Source: Alexandriicola marinus (GTDB taxonomy: Bacteria; Pseudomonadota; Alphaproteobacteria; Rhodobacterales; Rhodobacteraceae). Taken from it: a DNA stretch of 64,000 nucleotides. Positions 33,840-42,523 of the stretch are shown in pieces. Numbering within the stretch: position 1 is the stretch's first letter; each line of letters begins with the position of its first letter. The stretch covers positions 620,001-684,000 of the forward strand of contig NZ_RBVZ01000001.1 in assembly GCF_004000435.1 (NCBI RefSeq). Direction: 5' to 3'. Below the pieces are notes generated by a model. That model was not told the origin of the DNA and did no database searches. It worked only from the letters and a program-made list of their open reading frames with translations. A program made the translations under genes and the position numbers.

Positions 33840-34700
33840 ATGGCCGAGCAGGACCTTTATCAAAGCGCGGCGGGGGATAAACCCGCCGCACCGACCCGGC
33901 GCGAAGCCTACGAGGCGTCGGTCAGGCGGCGATCCAACAGGATCGCGCTGACCTCGACGGCGGTTGTGCTTCTGTCGGTCTTCATCCTCGTGCCGCTGGC
34001 TCCGGGATGGGAGGCGGTGCAACGGTCCTTCTTCAACGGCGAGGTCTTTGCCAAGACTTTCCCGGGGCTGCTGAACGCCTTCCTTCTGGATGTGATGATC
34101 TTTGCATGGTGCGCGCCGCTGATCGCGCTTGTCGGTCTTGGCATCGCGCTTTGCCGCGATGTGCGGGCGCCGGCGCTGTTCCCGCTGCGGCTTTTCGGGG
34201 CGGTCTATACGGATGTGTTCCGGGGACTTCCTGTCGTTCTGGTGATCTACCTGATCGGCTTTGGCATTCCGGGTCTCGGCCTGCCGCGACCTTGGAATTC
34301 GCCTTATATCTGGGGCTCTCTCGCGCTGATCCTTGTCTATGCGGCCTATGTGGCCGAGGTCATTCGTTCGGGCATCGATTCCATCCACCAGTCGCAGCGC
34401 GCGGCGGCGGCCTCGCTGGGCTTGTCGGATGCCGATACGATGCGGTTCGTCGTTCTGCCGCAGGCGATCCGCAACGTGGTTCCCGCGAACATGAACCTGT
34501 TCATCGCGCTGCAGAAGGACGTGGCGCTGTTGTCGTTCATCGGCCCGGTCGAGATCTTCCGGCAGGCCGGGGTCTACAAGTCCCTTTACGCCAATTTCAC
34601 GCCCTATGTGGGCGCTGCGCTGATCTTTCTGGCGCTGACGATCCCGGCGACCCGCTATGCCGATTACCTGATGAACAAGCAGAACAGGCGCCGCAGATGA
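33840..34700 (+). CDS. polar-amino-acid-type ABC transporter permease
   Basis: This 286-residue permease has a soluble N-terminal tail of ~35 residues, five or six membrane segments and the coupling loop [25 protein letters not shown] in consecutive parts, followed by [16 protein letters not shown], diagnostic for the HisM/GlnP type. A single permease gene implies a homodimeric pore. It abuts the binding protein and overlaps the ATPase by 4 nt (ATGA). Confidence 0.9.
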   Translation: MAEQDLYQSAAGDKPAAPTRREAYEASVRRRSNRIALTSTAVVLLSVFILVPLAPGWEAVQRSFFNGEVFAKTFPGLLNAFLLDVMIFAWCAPLIALVGLGIALCRDVRAPALFPLRLFGAVYTDVFRGLPVVLVIYLIGFGIPGLGLPRPWNSPYIWGSLALILVYAAYVAEVIRSGIDSIHQSQRAAAASLGLSDADTMRFVVLPQAIRNVVPANMNLFIALQKDVALLSFIGPVEIFRQAGVYKSLYANFTPYVGAALIFLALTIPATRYADYLMNKQNRRRR

Positions 34701-35428
34701 GCGCGAAATTGTCCTTGCGCGGGGTGCGCAAGAGGTTCGGCGATCACGAGGTCTGCAAGGGCATCGACCTCGACGTGGGCGAGGGCGAGATGGTCTGCCT
34801 GATCGGCGCGTCAGGCTCGGGTAAATCGACGCTTCTGCGCTGCATGAACCTGCTCGAGCCGATCGACGATGGGGCGATCTGGCTGGACGGGGACGATATC
34901 TCCGAGCCGGGGCGCGACCCGCAGCCGGTGCGCCAGCGCATCGGCATCGTGTTCCAGAGCTATAACCTCTTTCCGCACATGACCGCGTCCGAGAACGTCA
35001 TGCTGGCGCCGCGCCGGGTCAAGGGGCTGAGCCGGGACGAACTGCGCCCGCAGGTGACGGAGCTGTTCACCCGGTTCGGCCTTGGCGACCGGATGGAGCA
35101 TTATCCCGACCAGCTGTCCGGCGGGCAGCAGCAGCGCGTGGCGATCATCCGCGCGCTTGCGATGGCGCCCGAAATCATGCTCTTCGACGAGATCACGAGC
35201 GCGCTTGACCCAGAACTGGTGGGCGAGGTGCTCGACGTACTGCGCGATCTGCGCCGGCAGGGCATGACGATGGTTCTGGCCACACACGAGATGGGCTTTG
35301 CACGCGAACTGGCCGACAAGGTCTGCTTTCTGGATGCCGGCCGTATTCTGGAGCAGGGCCCGCCCGAGGCCGTCTTCGGCGCCCCGCGCGAAGAACGGAC
35401 CCGGGCCTTCCTGTCGCGCGTGCTTTAG
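34697..35428 (+). CDS. polar-amino-acid-type ABC transporter ATPase
   Basis: This 243-residue ATPase has Walker [11 protein letters not shown]-loop [16 protein letters not shown], signature [17 protein letters not shown], Walker [13 protein letters not shown] and the switch His in ATHEMGFA, all typical of the GlnQ/HisP group. The start overlaps the permease stop, and longer upstream starts are out of keeping with the family. Its stop codon interlocks with the convergent galU stop. Confidence 0.93.
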   Translation: MSAKLSLRGVRKRFGDHEVCKGIDLDVGEGEMVCLIGASGSGKSTLLRCMNLLEPIDDGAIWLDGDDISEPGRDPQPVRQRIGIVFQSYNLFPHMTASENVMLAPRRVKGLSRDELRPQVTELFTRFGLGDRMEHYPDQLSGGQQQRVAIIRALAMAPEIMLFDEITSALDPELVGEVLDVLRDLRRQGMTMVLATHEMGFARELADKVCFLDAGRILEQGPPEAVFGAPREERTRAFLSRVL

Positions 35429-36309
35429 GCCGCGCGGCTGGGCTCGGCTGTCAGGCCGAATTCGGCAAAGACATCCGCGTAATCGGGATCCTGGCTGGCA
35501 AGGTGCAGGGTCGCGGCAAGCATTCCGGCCTTCGATCCGCAGTCGAACCGCTGACCGGAAAACCGGAAGCCCCGGAGCCCCAGTCGCGCCGCCCCGCGCG
35601 AGATCGCGTCGGTCAGCTGGATCTCGCCGCCCGCGCCGGGGGCCTGCGTTTCAAGATCGGCAAAGATCGACGCGTCGAGCACATAGCGCCCCACGACCGC
35701 CTCGCGCGACGGCGCGGTTGCCGGGGCGGGCTTTTCCACCATGCCGCGGGCCTTCATGATCGGGCCGTCCTGTTCTGTCACGGCGAGGATGCCGTATTTC
35801 GCGGTCTCCTCGCGCGGCACGGTCATGGTGGCCACCATGTGGCCCCCTTCATGGGCCGCGATCATCTCGGACAGAGCGCCCGGTGTGCCAAGGATCAGGT
35901 CATCGGGAAGGATGACCGCCACGGGACCTGGCAGAACCTCGTCCCGGGCGCACAGAACCGCATGGCCCAGACCCAGAGGCTCGGGCTGCATGACAAAGCG
36001 CACGTCGTCGGCCACGGGGCAAAAGGCACTTTCGGCCAGATCCTCGGCAAGGCCGTCCTTGCCGCGGGCCTGCAGTTCTGCGCGCAGGGCCTTGTCATCC
36101 ATCACATGGCGCTCGATCGCCGGTTTGGACGGGTGGGTGACGAAAACCATCCGTTCGATACCCGCCGCGCGGGCCTCGTCGATCGCATACTGGATCAGGG
36201 GGGTGTCGATGACCGGGAGAAGTTCTTTCGGCGTCGCCTTGGTCGCGGGCAGGAACCGGGTGCCAAGTCCGGCCACGGGGAAAATGGCGGTGCGCACGCT
36301 CTGTGTCAT
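35425..36309 (-). CDS. galU: UTP-glucose-1-phosphate uridylyltransferase
   Basis: This 294-residue enzyme makes UDP-glucose from UTP and glucose 1-phosphate. The nucleotide-binding [19 protein letters not shown] (in [10 protein letters not shown]...) and the [14 protein letters not shown] and GQRFDCGSK blocks are diagnostic. UDP-glucose feeds exopolysaccharide, glycolipid and osmolyte synthesis. It converges on the ABC ATPase with stops sharing bases (TTAG), leaving no room for an intergenic terminator. A 332-bp non-coding gap follows upstream. Confidence 0.94.
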   Translation of the reverse strand: MTQSVRTAIFPVAGLGTRFLPATKATPKELLPVIDTPLIQYAIDEARAAGIERMVFVTHPSKPAIERHVMDDKALRAELQARGKDGLAEDLAESAFCPVADDVRFVMQPEPLGLGHAVLCARDEVLPGPVAVILPDDLILGTPGALSEMIAAHEGGHMVATMTVPREETAKYGILAVTEQDGPIMKARGMVEKPAPATAPSREAVVGRYVLDASIFADLETQAPGAGGEIQLTDAISRGAARLGLRGFRFSGQRFDCGSKAGMLAATLHLASQDPDYADVFAEFGLTAEPSRAA

Positions 36310-36641
36310 CGAAAAGCCTCCTGTTGAATTGCTGCGTTGCGGAAAAGCATAGGGGCTGAGGTGAGATAGTCAAAAAACGACCAATGAATGTCGCTTTTGA
36401 TACATGACCTGCTGTATTTTGAGGCTCCGAGCAAGGTGATGTGCACATTTAGTGACCCCGGACGCGCCAATTTCCCGGTTTTGACGGTGCGCTCGGGGCT
36501 TTTTGCGGGTGCAGCATTGATTTTGGCGCTGCGGGATGTACATTTTACGACATGAATGGCCTGTAAGCGACATCCCGACCGTCCCATCGCACCCGCTCTC
36601 GGTGTGCACCCGACCTCGGCGCAACAAAATCCGGAACAGAC
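36310..36641. other. 332-bp divergent promoter region galU/gpsA
   Basis: No gene is supported here. It is less GC-rich than the flanks. For gpsA, TTGATT (36517-36522), a 16-bp spacer and TACATT (36539-36544) form a plausible sigma-70 promoter. An imperfect stem (36456-36467 with 36489-36498) followed by five Ts (36500-36504) could end a short transcript or be a leader structure. The segment 36535-36556 (TGTACATTTTACGACATG) is AT-rich and may bind regulators. Confidence 0.45.
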
Positions 36642-37784
36642 ATGAAGCATCAGCCTTTTCGCGGCGATCCTCGCCCCTCCCATTCACATGCCTATGACAA
36701 GGTTGCCGTGATCGGCGCCGGGTCATGGGGCACAGCCCTGGCCGCGACCCTTGCGCGGGCGGGGGTCGCGACGCGGATTTGGGGCCGCGACGGGGAGGTG
36801 GTCGACACGATCAACCGCAGGTCCGAAAACGCACGCCACTTGCCCACGATCGCCCTGCCGCCACGGCTCAGGGCGGTGCATGATCTGTCGTCGGCCCTGC
36901 AGGGCGCCGAGGCTGCGCTGATCGTGGTGCCTTCGGGCAGCATACGTACTGTCGCGCGGCAGGTCGCCGAACATGCGCCAAAGGGCATCCCCATCGCCGT
37001 CTGCGCCAAGGGGATCGAGGCCGAGACCGGCCTTCTCATGACGCAGGTCGCCGAAGAGGAATTGCCGGGCCACGTGGTGGGCTGCGTCTCGGGGCCGACC
37101 TTCGCGCGTGAAACCGCGATGGGCCATCCGACGGCCGCCACGGTGGCCTTTCCCTTTGCCTATGCCGACAGGCTGCGCCCGGATGACAGCCCGGCCGCCC
37201 GGCTGGCCATGTCGCTGTCGACAGAAAGCTTCCGGGCCTATGTCTCGGACGATTTGGTGGGGGTCGAGATCGGCGGGGCGGTCAAGAACGTGATCGCCAT
37301 CGCCTGCGGGATGATGACGGGCGCGGGCTTTGCCGAAAACACGCGGGCGGCCCTGATCACACGCGGCCTCGACGAGATGAAATCTCTGGCCGAGGCGCTG
37401 GGCGGCCGGCGCGAGACGGTGACGGGACTGTCGGGCATCGGCGATCTGACACTGACCTGTTCCAGCCCCACCTCGCGCAACATGGCGCTTGGGATGCAAC
37501 TGGGCCAGCGCGTGCCGCGCGAGCAATGTTTCGACGGCAAGCCGGTGGTCGTCGAAGGCGAGGCCAATGCCCGCTCCGTCACCGATCTGGCCCGCAGGCT
37601 GAGCGTCGAGATGCCGATCTGCGAGGCCGTCCGCGCCATTCTCCACGACGGTGCCGATCTTGGCACGACATTCGCCGCGCTGTGGGCCCGCCCCATCGAG
37701 GCCGAGCCGAAGGCGATGGACTTGTCCTTCAGCCACCCGGCCTCGGACAGCGCGATCCAGCAATTTGCAGAAAGGTTCTCATGA
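36642..37784 (+). CDS. gpsA: NAD(P)+-dependent glycerol-3-phosphate dehydrogenase
   Basis: This 380-residue enzyme reduces dihydroxyacetone phosphate to sn-glycerol 3-phosphate. VIGAGSWGTALAATLARAG is the Rossmann motif (starting about residue 23), and CAKGIE, SGPTFA and GAVKNVIAIACGM (with the catalytic Lys) are diagnostic. It has ~20 extra residues at the N terminus and is longer than the usual ~330. Being translationally coupled to a HAD phosphatase and near a GgpS-type synthase, it most likely supplies glycerol 3-phosphate for glucosylglycerol rather than lipids only. Confidence 0.92.
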   Translation: MKHQPFRGDPRPSHSHAYDKVAVIGAGSWGTALAATLARAGVATRIWGRDGEVVDTINRRSENARHLPTIALPPRLRAVHDLSSALQGAEAALIVVPSGSIRTVARQVAEHAPKGIPIAVCAKGIEAETGLLMTQVAEEELPGHVVGCVSGPTFARETAMGHPTAATVAFPFAYADRLRPDDSPAARLAMSLSTESFRAYVSDDLVGVEIGGAVKNVIAIACGMMTGAGFAENTRAALITRGLDEMKSLAEALGGRRETVTGLSGIGDLTLTCSSPTSRNMALGMQLGQRVPREQCFDGKPVVVEGEANARSVTDLARRLSVEMPICEAVRAILHDGADLGTTFAALWARPIEAEPKAMDLSFSHPASDSAIQQFAERFS

Positions 37785-38566
37785 CCCTGATCGAACAGAC
37801 ACGACCCAACCCCGATCTGTCCTCCAAGCCGCTTGTGCTTGCGACCGATCTTGATGGCACCTTCCTTGGCGGGACAGAGCAGGCGCGCCGCGCGCTCTAT
37901 TCCTGGATTGAGGACAACCGCCACATCGTGGGGCTTGTCTTCGTCACGGGGCGCGATCCCGGCTATATCCGGTCGCTGACCCGATCCAAGGGCATCCCGC
38001 GTCCCGATTACGTCGTGGGCGACGTGGGCACGACCATCGCCTCGGTCGATCGCGATCACATGCTGACGCCGATCCCCGAACTGGAGGCCGAAATCGCCAC
38101 CGCTTGGAACGACGCCTCGGCCCGTGTGCAATCCGCGCTGCACCGGATCAAGGGGCTGAGGCTGCAATCGACGGGCTTTCGCTACCGGGTCAGCTATGAT
38201 CTCGATGCCGAAACGTTCGACGACAGCGCCCTCGATATCGTGGCGGGGCTTGGTCTGGATGCGCTGGTGTCGGACAACCGGTTCTTCGATGTCCTGCCCA
38301 AGGGTGTGAGCAAGGGTCCGTCGCTTCTGCGCCTGATGACGCATCTGGGGATCGAGAACGATCGCTGCCTTGTGGCGGGCGATACGCTCAACGACCTGTC
38401 GATGCTGTCGCTTGGCCTTCCGGCCGTGGCAGTCGGCAATTCCGAACCCGCTCTGATCGAGGCGCTGAACGGGGCGCCGCATGTCCACTTCGCGAAAGGC
38501 GCGGGGGCCGCGGGCATCGCCGAGGCGATCCTCACACTCAACATGATCGACCGCACCGCAGCCTGA
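37781..38566 (+). CDS. HAD-IIB phosphatase, predicted glucosylglycerol-phosphate phosphatase
   Basis: This 261-residue protein has nucleophile motif DLDGTFLGG, motif II FVTGRDPGYI and the C-terminal KGPSLLRLMTHLGI...VAGDTLNDLSML block, the pattern of sucrose-/mannosyl-/trehalose-phosphate phosphatases (subclass IIB). Between gpsA and ggpS it most likely removes phosphate from glucosylglycerol phosphate. It overlaps gpsA by 4 nt (ATGA), and ggpS follows after 14 bp with AGGAGA. Confidence 0.85.
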   Translation: MTLIEQTRPNPDLSSKPLVLATDLDGTFLGGTEQARRALYSWIEDNRHIVGLVFVTGRDPGYIRSLTRSKGIPRPDYVVGDVGTTIASVDRDHMLTPIPELEAEIATAWNDASARVQSALHRIKGLRLQSTGFRYRVSYDLDAETFDDSALDIVAGLGLDALVSDNRFFDVLPKGVSKGPSLLRLMTHLGIENDRCLVAGDTLNDLSMLSLGLPAVAVGNSEPALIEALNGAPHVHFAKGAGAAGIAEAILTLNMIDRTAA

Positions 38567-38580
38567 AGAAAGGAGACGCC

Positions 38581-40068
38581 ATGTCATCCGATCTGGTTAT
38601 CGTCTATCACCGTCAACCCTACGAAGAGGTGGAGGAGGGCGGAAAGACCGTCCTTCGGGAAAACAAGAGCCCGAACGGGATCGTGCCGACGCTGAAAAGC
38701 TTCTTCGGCTCGGTCGACCGGGGGGCATGGATCGCGTGGAAGCTGGCAGAGGACCCGTCGAAGCCCGACTTCGACAAGGTGATCGAGATCAACGATGCCT
38801 ATGGCTCCTACTCGGTCTCGCGTCTGCCGCTTTCGGCCGAACAGGTGAGCGACTTCTATCACGTCACCTCGAAAGAGGCGTTCTGGCCGATCCTTCACAG
38901 CTTCAAGGAGCGCTACAATTACGACCCGGTCAACTGGCCGAATTTCCGCGAGGTGAACTGGGCCTTTGCAGAGGCCGCGGCCGCCGAGGCCGCGCAGGGG
39001 GCGCTGGTCTGGGTGCATGACTACAACCTGTGGCTTGTGCCCGGTTACCTGCGCAAGCTGCGCCCCGATGTGAAGATTTCCTTCTTCCATCACACGCCCT
39101 TCCCGTCGGCCGACATGTTCAACGTCCTGCCCTGGCGCAAGGAAATCGTCGAAAGCCTGCTGGCCTGTGATGACGTTGGCTTCCACATTCCGCGCTATGC
39201 GGCGAATTTCGTCTCGGTCGCGCGGAGCCTGTTCGACGTGGATACCGTCGAACGCACCCGCGTGCCGGACAAGTGGATTTCCGAGGGCACGGCGCTGACC
39301 GAACGGGCGGTTCCGACGCGGCTGTCCTATGATGGTCACGAAGTGGATATCAGCGTAACACCCGTGGGTGTCGACGTGACCTATATCGATGAGCAGGCCC
39401 GCTCTGACGCCGCGCGCGACAAGGCCGCTGTGATCCGCGCAGAACTGGGCGATGCCCAGCTGATCCTGTCAGTCGGCCGCACGGACTACACCAAGGGGGG
39501 CATCGAACAGCTCAGCTGTTTCGAACGCCTCCTGGAAGCCGATCCCGATATGCGGGGCAAGGTGCGGCTGATGCATGTCTCGGTCTCGGCCAACCGCAAC
39601 ATGACCGCCTATGAGGAGATCCAGAACGAGATCGAACAGATTGCGGGCCGGATCAACGGCCGCTTCGGCACGCTGGACTGGCAGCCGATCACGCTGATTT
39701 CCCGCGCGATCCCGTTCACGGAACTGGTCTCGTATTATCAGGCCGCCGATGTGGCATGGATCACGCCGCTGGCGGACGGGATGAACCTCGTGGCCAAGGA
39801 ATATGTCGCCTCGCGGATCGACGGCGACGGCGTTCTTGTCCTGTCGGAATTCGCGGGCGCCGCGGTCGAAATGGGCGATGCGGTCATCACCAATCCGTTC
39901 TCCAACCGCTCGATGGACAGCGCGATTCGCGCGGCCCTCGATATGCCCGAGGTGCAGCGCCGAGACCGGATGGCCCGCCTGCGCCGCGCGGTCGAGGAAA
40001 CGGATGTGCGGGACTGGGCGCCCAAGAGCCTTCTGGCCTACAAGGCGCCGGTCGTTCCCGCGGCCTGA
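38581..40068 (+). CDS. ggpS: GT20 glucosylglycerol-phosphate synthase
   Basis: This 495-residue glycosyltransferase of the trehalose-phosphate synthase family (GT20) has NGIVPTLKSFF near residue 37, VWVHDYNLWLVPGYLR, SFFHHTPFPS, VGRTDYTKGG (sugar-nucleotide-binding R and K) and TPLADGMNLVAKEYVASR. The N-terminal SPNGIVPTL block and the gpsA partner point to glucosylglycerol-phosphate synthase, which joins glucose (ADP-glucose in known cases) to glycerol 3-phosphate, more than to OtsA. The product glucosylglycerol is a salt-stress osmolyte. It is last in its operon, with a terminator 20 bp on. Confidence 0.85.
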   Translation: MSSDLVIVYHRQPYEEVEEGGKTVLRENKSPNGIVPTLKSFFGSVDRGAWIAWKLAEDPSKPDFDKVIEINDAYGSYSVSRLPLSAEQVSDFYHVTSKEAFWPILHSFKERYNYDPVNWPNFREVNWAFAEAAAAEAAQGALVWVHDYNLWLVPGYLRKLRPDVKISFFHHTPFPSADMFNVLPWRKEIVESLLACDDVGFHIPRYAANFVSVARSLFDVDTVERTRVPDKWISEGTALTERAVPTRLSYDGHEVDISVTPVGVDVTYIDEQARSDAARDKAAVIRAELGDAQLILSVGRTDYTKGGIEQLSCFERLLEADPDMRGKVRLMHVSVSANRNMTAYEEIQNEIEQIAGRINGRFGTLDWQPITLISRAIPFTELVSYYQAADVAWITPLADGMNLVAKEYVASRIDGDGVLVLSEFAGAAVEMGDAVITNPFSNRSMDSAIRAALDMPEVQRRDRMARLRRAVEETDVRDWAPKSLLAYKAPVVPAA

Positions 40069-40088
40069 GACGGGCTGGCGCGAAACGA

Positions 40089-40117
40089 AAAAGGCCGGGC
40101 AGAGCGCCCGGCCTTTT
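40089..40117. terminator. bidirectional terminator after ggpS
   Basis: Stem AAAAGGCCGGGC (40089-40100) pairs perfectly with GCCCGGCCTTTT (40106-40117) over a 5-nt loop. The A and T tails make it work on both strands, between convergent ggpS and the redoxin gene. Confidence 0.92.
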
Positions 40118-40134
40118 CACCTTTGGGGTATGCT

Positions 40135-40653
40135 TCAGCTGACGCCGCGCGCGGGATATCCCTTGTCCACAGCGAACGGCACCTTGGAGAGCAGGAATTC
40201 CAGATCGGGCCGCGACCATGGCATGTTCGAGATGTCGATCAGGTAGAGCCGTCCGTCGGGCCGGACCCAGTAAAGGCCGGGCTCGCAGAACATGTCGGCC
40301 TCGGCTTCCTTGATCGAGTTCGAGATCCACAGACCCCAGCTGCGCGCCGTGGCCTCATCCAGCGAATGCGCGATCTGAAGGTTCTTCAGCCCCCAGTCCG
40401 CCTTGGTCTGTTCGGCCAGTTTGCCCGTGTTCATCGAGGCCGCAACGACCGAGAAGCCGGCCTCTTCATAGGCCGGAACAAGTGCGTCGAGCTTGCCGAG
40501 ATAGCTTTGGCAGACCGGGCAATGCAGACCGCGATAGAACACGACCATGGTGAAATTGGCGGGCGTCTGCGCCGCAAGGTCGAAGGTGCCGCCGCCGACA
40601 AGGGGCAGGGACAGGGCCGGAGCCTGGGCTTCCGGCATGAGTTTGTATGTCAT
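40135..40653 (-). CDS. AhpC/TSA-type thioredoxin-fold peroxiredoxin-like protein
   Basis: This 172-residue protein has a thioredoxin-like fold with YRGLHCPVCQSYL, a C-x-x-C redox centre near residue 43-46 where peroxiredoxins have the peroxidatic Cys, and MPWSRPDLEFLL near the C terminus. It probably reduces peroxides or disulfides. The ATG chosen starts MTYKLMPEAQAP; an upstream in-frame start adds 20 basic residues with no support. It follows the OsmC gene by 10 bp, and the two form an oxidative-stress pair. Confidence 0.85.
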   Translation of the reverse strand: MTYKLMPEAQAPALSLPLVGGGTFDLAAQTPANFTMVVFYRGLHCPVCQSYLGKLDALVPAYEEAGFSVVAASMNTGKLAEQTKADWGLKNLQIAHSLDEATARSWGLWISNSIKEAEADMFCEPGLYWVRPDGRLYLIDISNMPWSRPDLEFLLSKVPFAVDKGYPARGVS

Positions 40654-40663
40654 GTGCTTTCCT

Positions 40664-41125
40664 TCAAAGGGGTTTCGTCGACCAGTTTTCCGTAATCGTC
40701 GTGCCCGCGGCACGCATCACCTTGGCGACCGGGCAGAACCGGGCGAGATCGGCTTTCATGGCCTCCATCTGCTCGGGCGTGCCATCTGTGGCCACGTCGA
40801 TATCCATGATGACGTCCGGGAACGGAACGTCGATCTCTTCCATCAGCATGGTGCCGCGGCGGTCGAATTTCGCGGTCAGGACGATGGTCATCTCGCCCAT
40901 CTCGAAGCCCATCTGCTGGGCGATCCGCTTGGAGATGACGTTGGTACAGCCGATCAGGGACGACATCAACGTCTCGGTCGGGGTGAGGCCCATGTTGGTG
41001 CCATCCCGCTCGAACGGCTCGTCGATCGTGCTTGCGACGTCGCGCGCGGTAATCTGCGAACGGGCATGCGTCTCGCCCGTCCCGGTCACTTTCATCTGCA
41101 CGACTGTCTTTGGTCGGATCGCCAT
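40664..41125 (-). CDS. OsmC/Ohr-family protein
   Basis: This 153-residue protein matches OsmC-type thiol peroxidases in length and in the two conserved cysteines: one in SLIGCTNVISKRIAQQMG, the other in ARFCPVAKVMRAAG. Such enzymes reduce organic hydroperoxides. It is the first gene of a two-gene operon with the redoxin, and is divergent from the molybdenum hydroxylase genes. Confidence 0.88.
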   Translation of the reverse strand: MAIRPKTVVQMKVTGTGETHARSQITARDVASTIDEPFERDGTNMGLTPTETLMSSLIGCTNVISKRIAQQMGFEMGEMTIVLTAKFDRRGTMLMEEIDVPFPDVIMDIDVATDGTPEQMEAMKADLARFCPVAKVMRAAGTTITENWSTKPL

Positions 41126-41142
41126 GTCGTCTCCCCGCTTGC

Positions 41143-41162
41143 TATTTATAGAATGATAAATA
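41143..41162. promoter_or_regulatory. AT-rich inverted repeat osmC/Mo-hydroxylase
   Basis: TATTTAT and ATAAATA form perfect 7-bp arms around AGAATG in the 99-bp divergent spacer. It could be an operator for either gene. Two sites in the TRAP-transporter spacer (48654 and 48713) begin with the same TATTTAT-N6-[AC]TAA pattern. Confidence 0.5.
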
Positions 41163-41224
41163 AGCTGCGGGTCAGGGAGATGTCACGTCACCATATCGTG
41201 GCTTGATATGCAGGGAGGATAGCT

Positions 41225-42046
41225 GTGAAAGCTCAGGATTTCCGCTATGAGCGTCCGTCCACCATGGACGAGGCGCTTGCGATTCTGGCAGATACGGATC
41301 AGGAGGCGCAGCCGCTTGCCGGCGGGCAAAGCCTGATGCCGATGATGAATTTCCGACTGGCCGCGCCGGACGTGCTGGTGGATCTGGGGGGTGTGCCGGA
41401 ACTGTCCGGCATCTGCGAGGATAACGGCGAGATCGTCATCGGCGCGATGACGCGGTACCGCGATCTCATGGCCTCCGAGATGGTGGCGCGCGACGTGCCG
41501 CTGCTGGCCGCGGCGCTGCCGCATATCGCGCACCCCGCGATCCGCAACCGCGGCACCCTCGGTGGAAGCCTCGCGCTGTCGGACCCGGCAGCCGAAAGCC
41601 CGGCCGTTCTTCTGGCGCTGGGCGGCAGCGTCGATCTGAGGTCGGCCAGCGGGCAACGCAGCGTGGCGGCGGACGAGTTTTTCTTCGGGCTCTACGAGAC
41701 GGCCCGTCAGCCCGAGGAACTGATCACCGCTGTTCGCCTGCCAAAGGCGGCGCCCGGACATCGCTTCGGGTTTTACGAAATCACCCGGCGGCATGGGGAT
41801 TACGCGATGATCGGCGTCGCGGTCGCGCAGGCGCCCGATTGGCGGATCGCCTTCTTCTCGGTCGCGGGCACGCCGCTCCGCGCCACGGACGCCGAGGCTG
41901 TGCTGAATGCGGATGCCTCGGATATCGACGCCGCCGTCGCCGCGCTTGCCTCGCTCGAGATCGACGGCGACCGGCATGGCGATCCTGCGATGAAACGGCA
42001 TCTGGCCGGCGTTGCACTGCGCCGCGCCATCGGAGGGATGAGCTGA
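41225..42046 (+). CDS. molybdenum hydroxylase, FAD-binding medium subunit
   Basis: This 273-residue subunit is of the CoxM/CutM type, with LAGGQSLMPMMNFRLA, the FAD-binding AHPAIRNRGTLGGSLALSDPAAE stretch in two parts and a C-terminal CO-dehydrogenase flavoprotein domain. It passes electrons from the Mo site via FeS clusters to FAD. The start is GTG with AGGGAGG upstream. The small and large subunit genes follow directly. Confidence 0.92.
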   Translation: MKAQDFRYERPSTMDEALAILADTDQEAQPLAGGQSLMPMMNFRLAAPDVLVDLGGVPELSGICEDNGEIVIGAMTRYRDLMASEMVARDVPLLAAALPHIAHPAIRNRGTLGGSLALSDPAAESPAVLLALGGSVDLRSASGQRSVAADEFFFGLYETARQPEELITAVRLPKAAPGHRFGFYEITRRHGDYAMIGVAVAQAPDWRIAFFSVAGTPLRATDAEAVLNADASDIDAAVAALASLEIDGDRHGDPAMKRHLAGVALRRAIGGMS

Positions 42047-42523
42047 ATGAGCCAGACACAAGATATCACCGTCACCATCAATGGCGAGACGATCCACGCG
42101 ACCGTTCCGGTGCGCCAGAACCTTGCCGATTTCCTGCGCAACGGGCAGGGGCTGACCGGCACCCATGTGGGCTGCGAGCATGGCGTCTGCGGGGCCTGCA
42201 CGCTCCTGATGGATGACCAGACAGTCCGGTCCTGCCTGACACTGGCCGTGCAGGCCGATGGCGCCTCGATCACCACGATCGAGGGGCTTGGCGCGCGCCC
42301 CGATACAAAGGCGCTGAAGGCGGCCTTCACCAACCGCAACGCCCTGCAATGCGGCTATTGCACGCCGGGCATGCTGGCGTCGGCGCTCGAATACATCGAA
42401 AGCGGTGCGCCCGCCGATCGCACCGCGATCCGGGAGCACCTGTCGGGCAATTACTGCCGCTGCACCGGGTATCAATCCATCGTCGACGCCGTGTGCGAAA
42501 CCATCGAAGGGAGGCAGTCATGA
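42047..42523 (+). CDS. molybdenum hydroxylase, [2Fe-2S] small subunit
   Basis: This 158-residue subunit carries two [2Fe-2S] clusters. Cys43, 48, 51 and 63 form the plant-ferredoxin-like cluster (GCEHGVCGAC), and Cys102, 105, 137 and 139 form the helical-domain cluster (CGYC, YCRC). It starts immediately after the FAD subunit stop and overlaps the large subunit by 4 nt (ATGA). Confidence 0.94.
   Translation: MSQTQDITVTINGETIHATVPVRQNLADFLRNGQGLTGTHVGCEHGVCGACTLLMDDQTVRSCLTLAVQADGASITTIEGLGARPDTKALKAAFTNRNALQCGYCTPGMLASALEYIESGAPADRTAIREHLSGNYCRCTGYQSIVDAVCETIEGRQS

Noticed and set aside
36306-36726. Minus-strand frames in the galU/gpsA spacer
   Set aside because: They overlap both the galU start and gpsA, have no motif and sit in a region with promoter-like features.
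38581-40068. Trehalose-6-phosphate synthase (otsA)
   Set aside because: Family is the same (GT20), but the coupled gpsA gene and the N-terminal NGIVPTL block favour glucosylglycerol-phosphate synthase. Not fully excluded.
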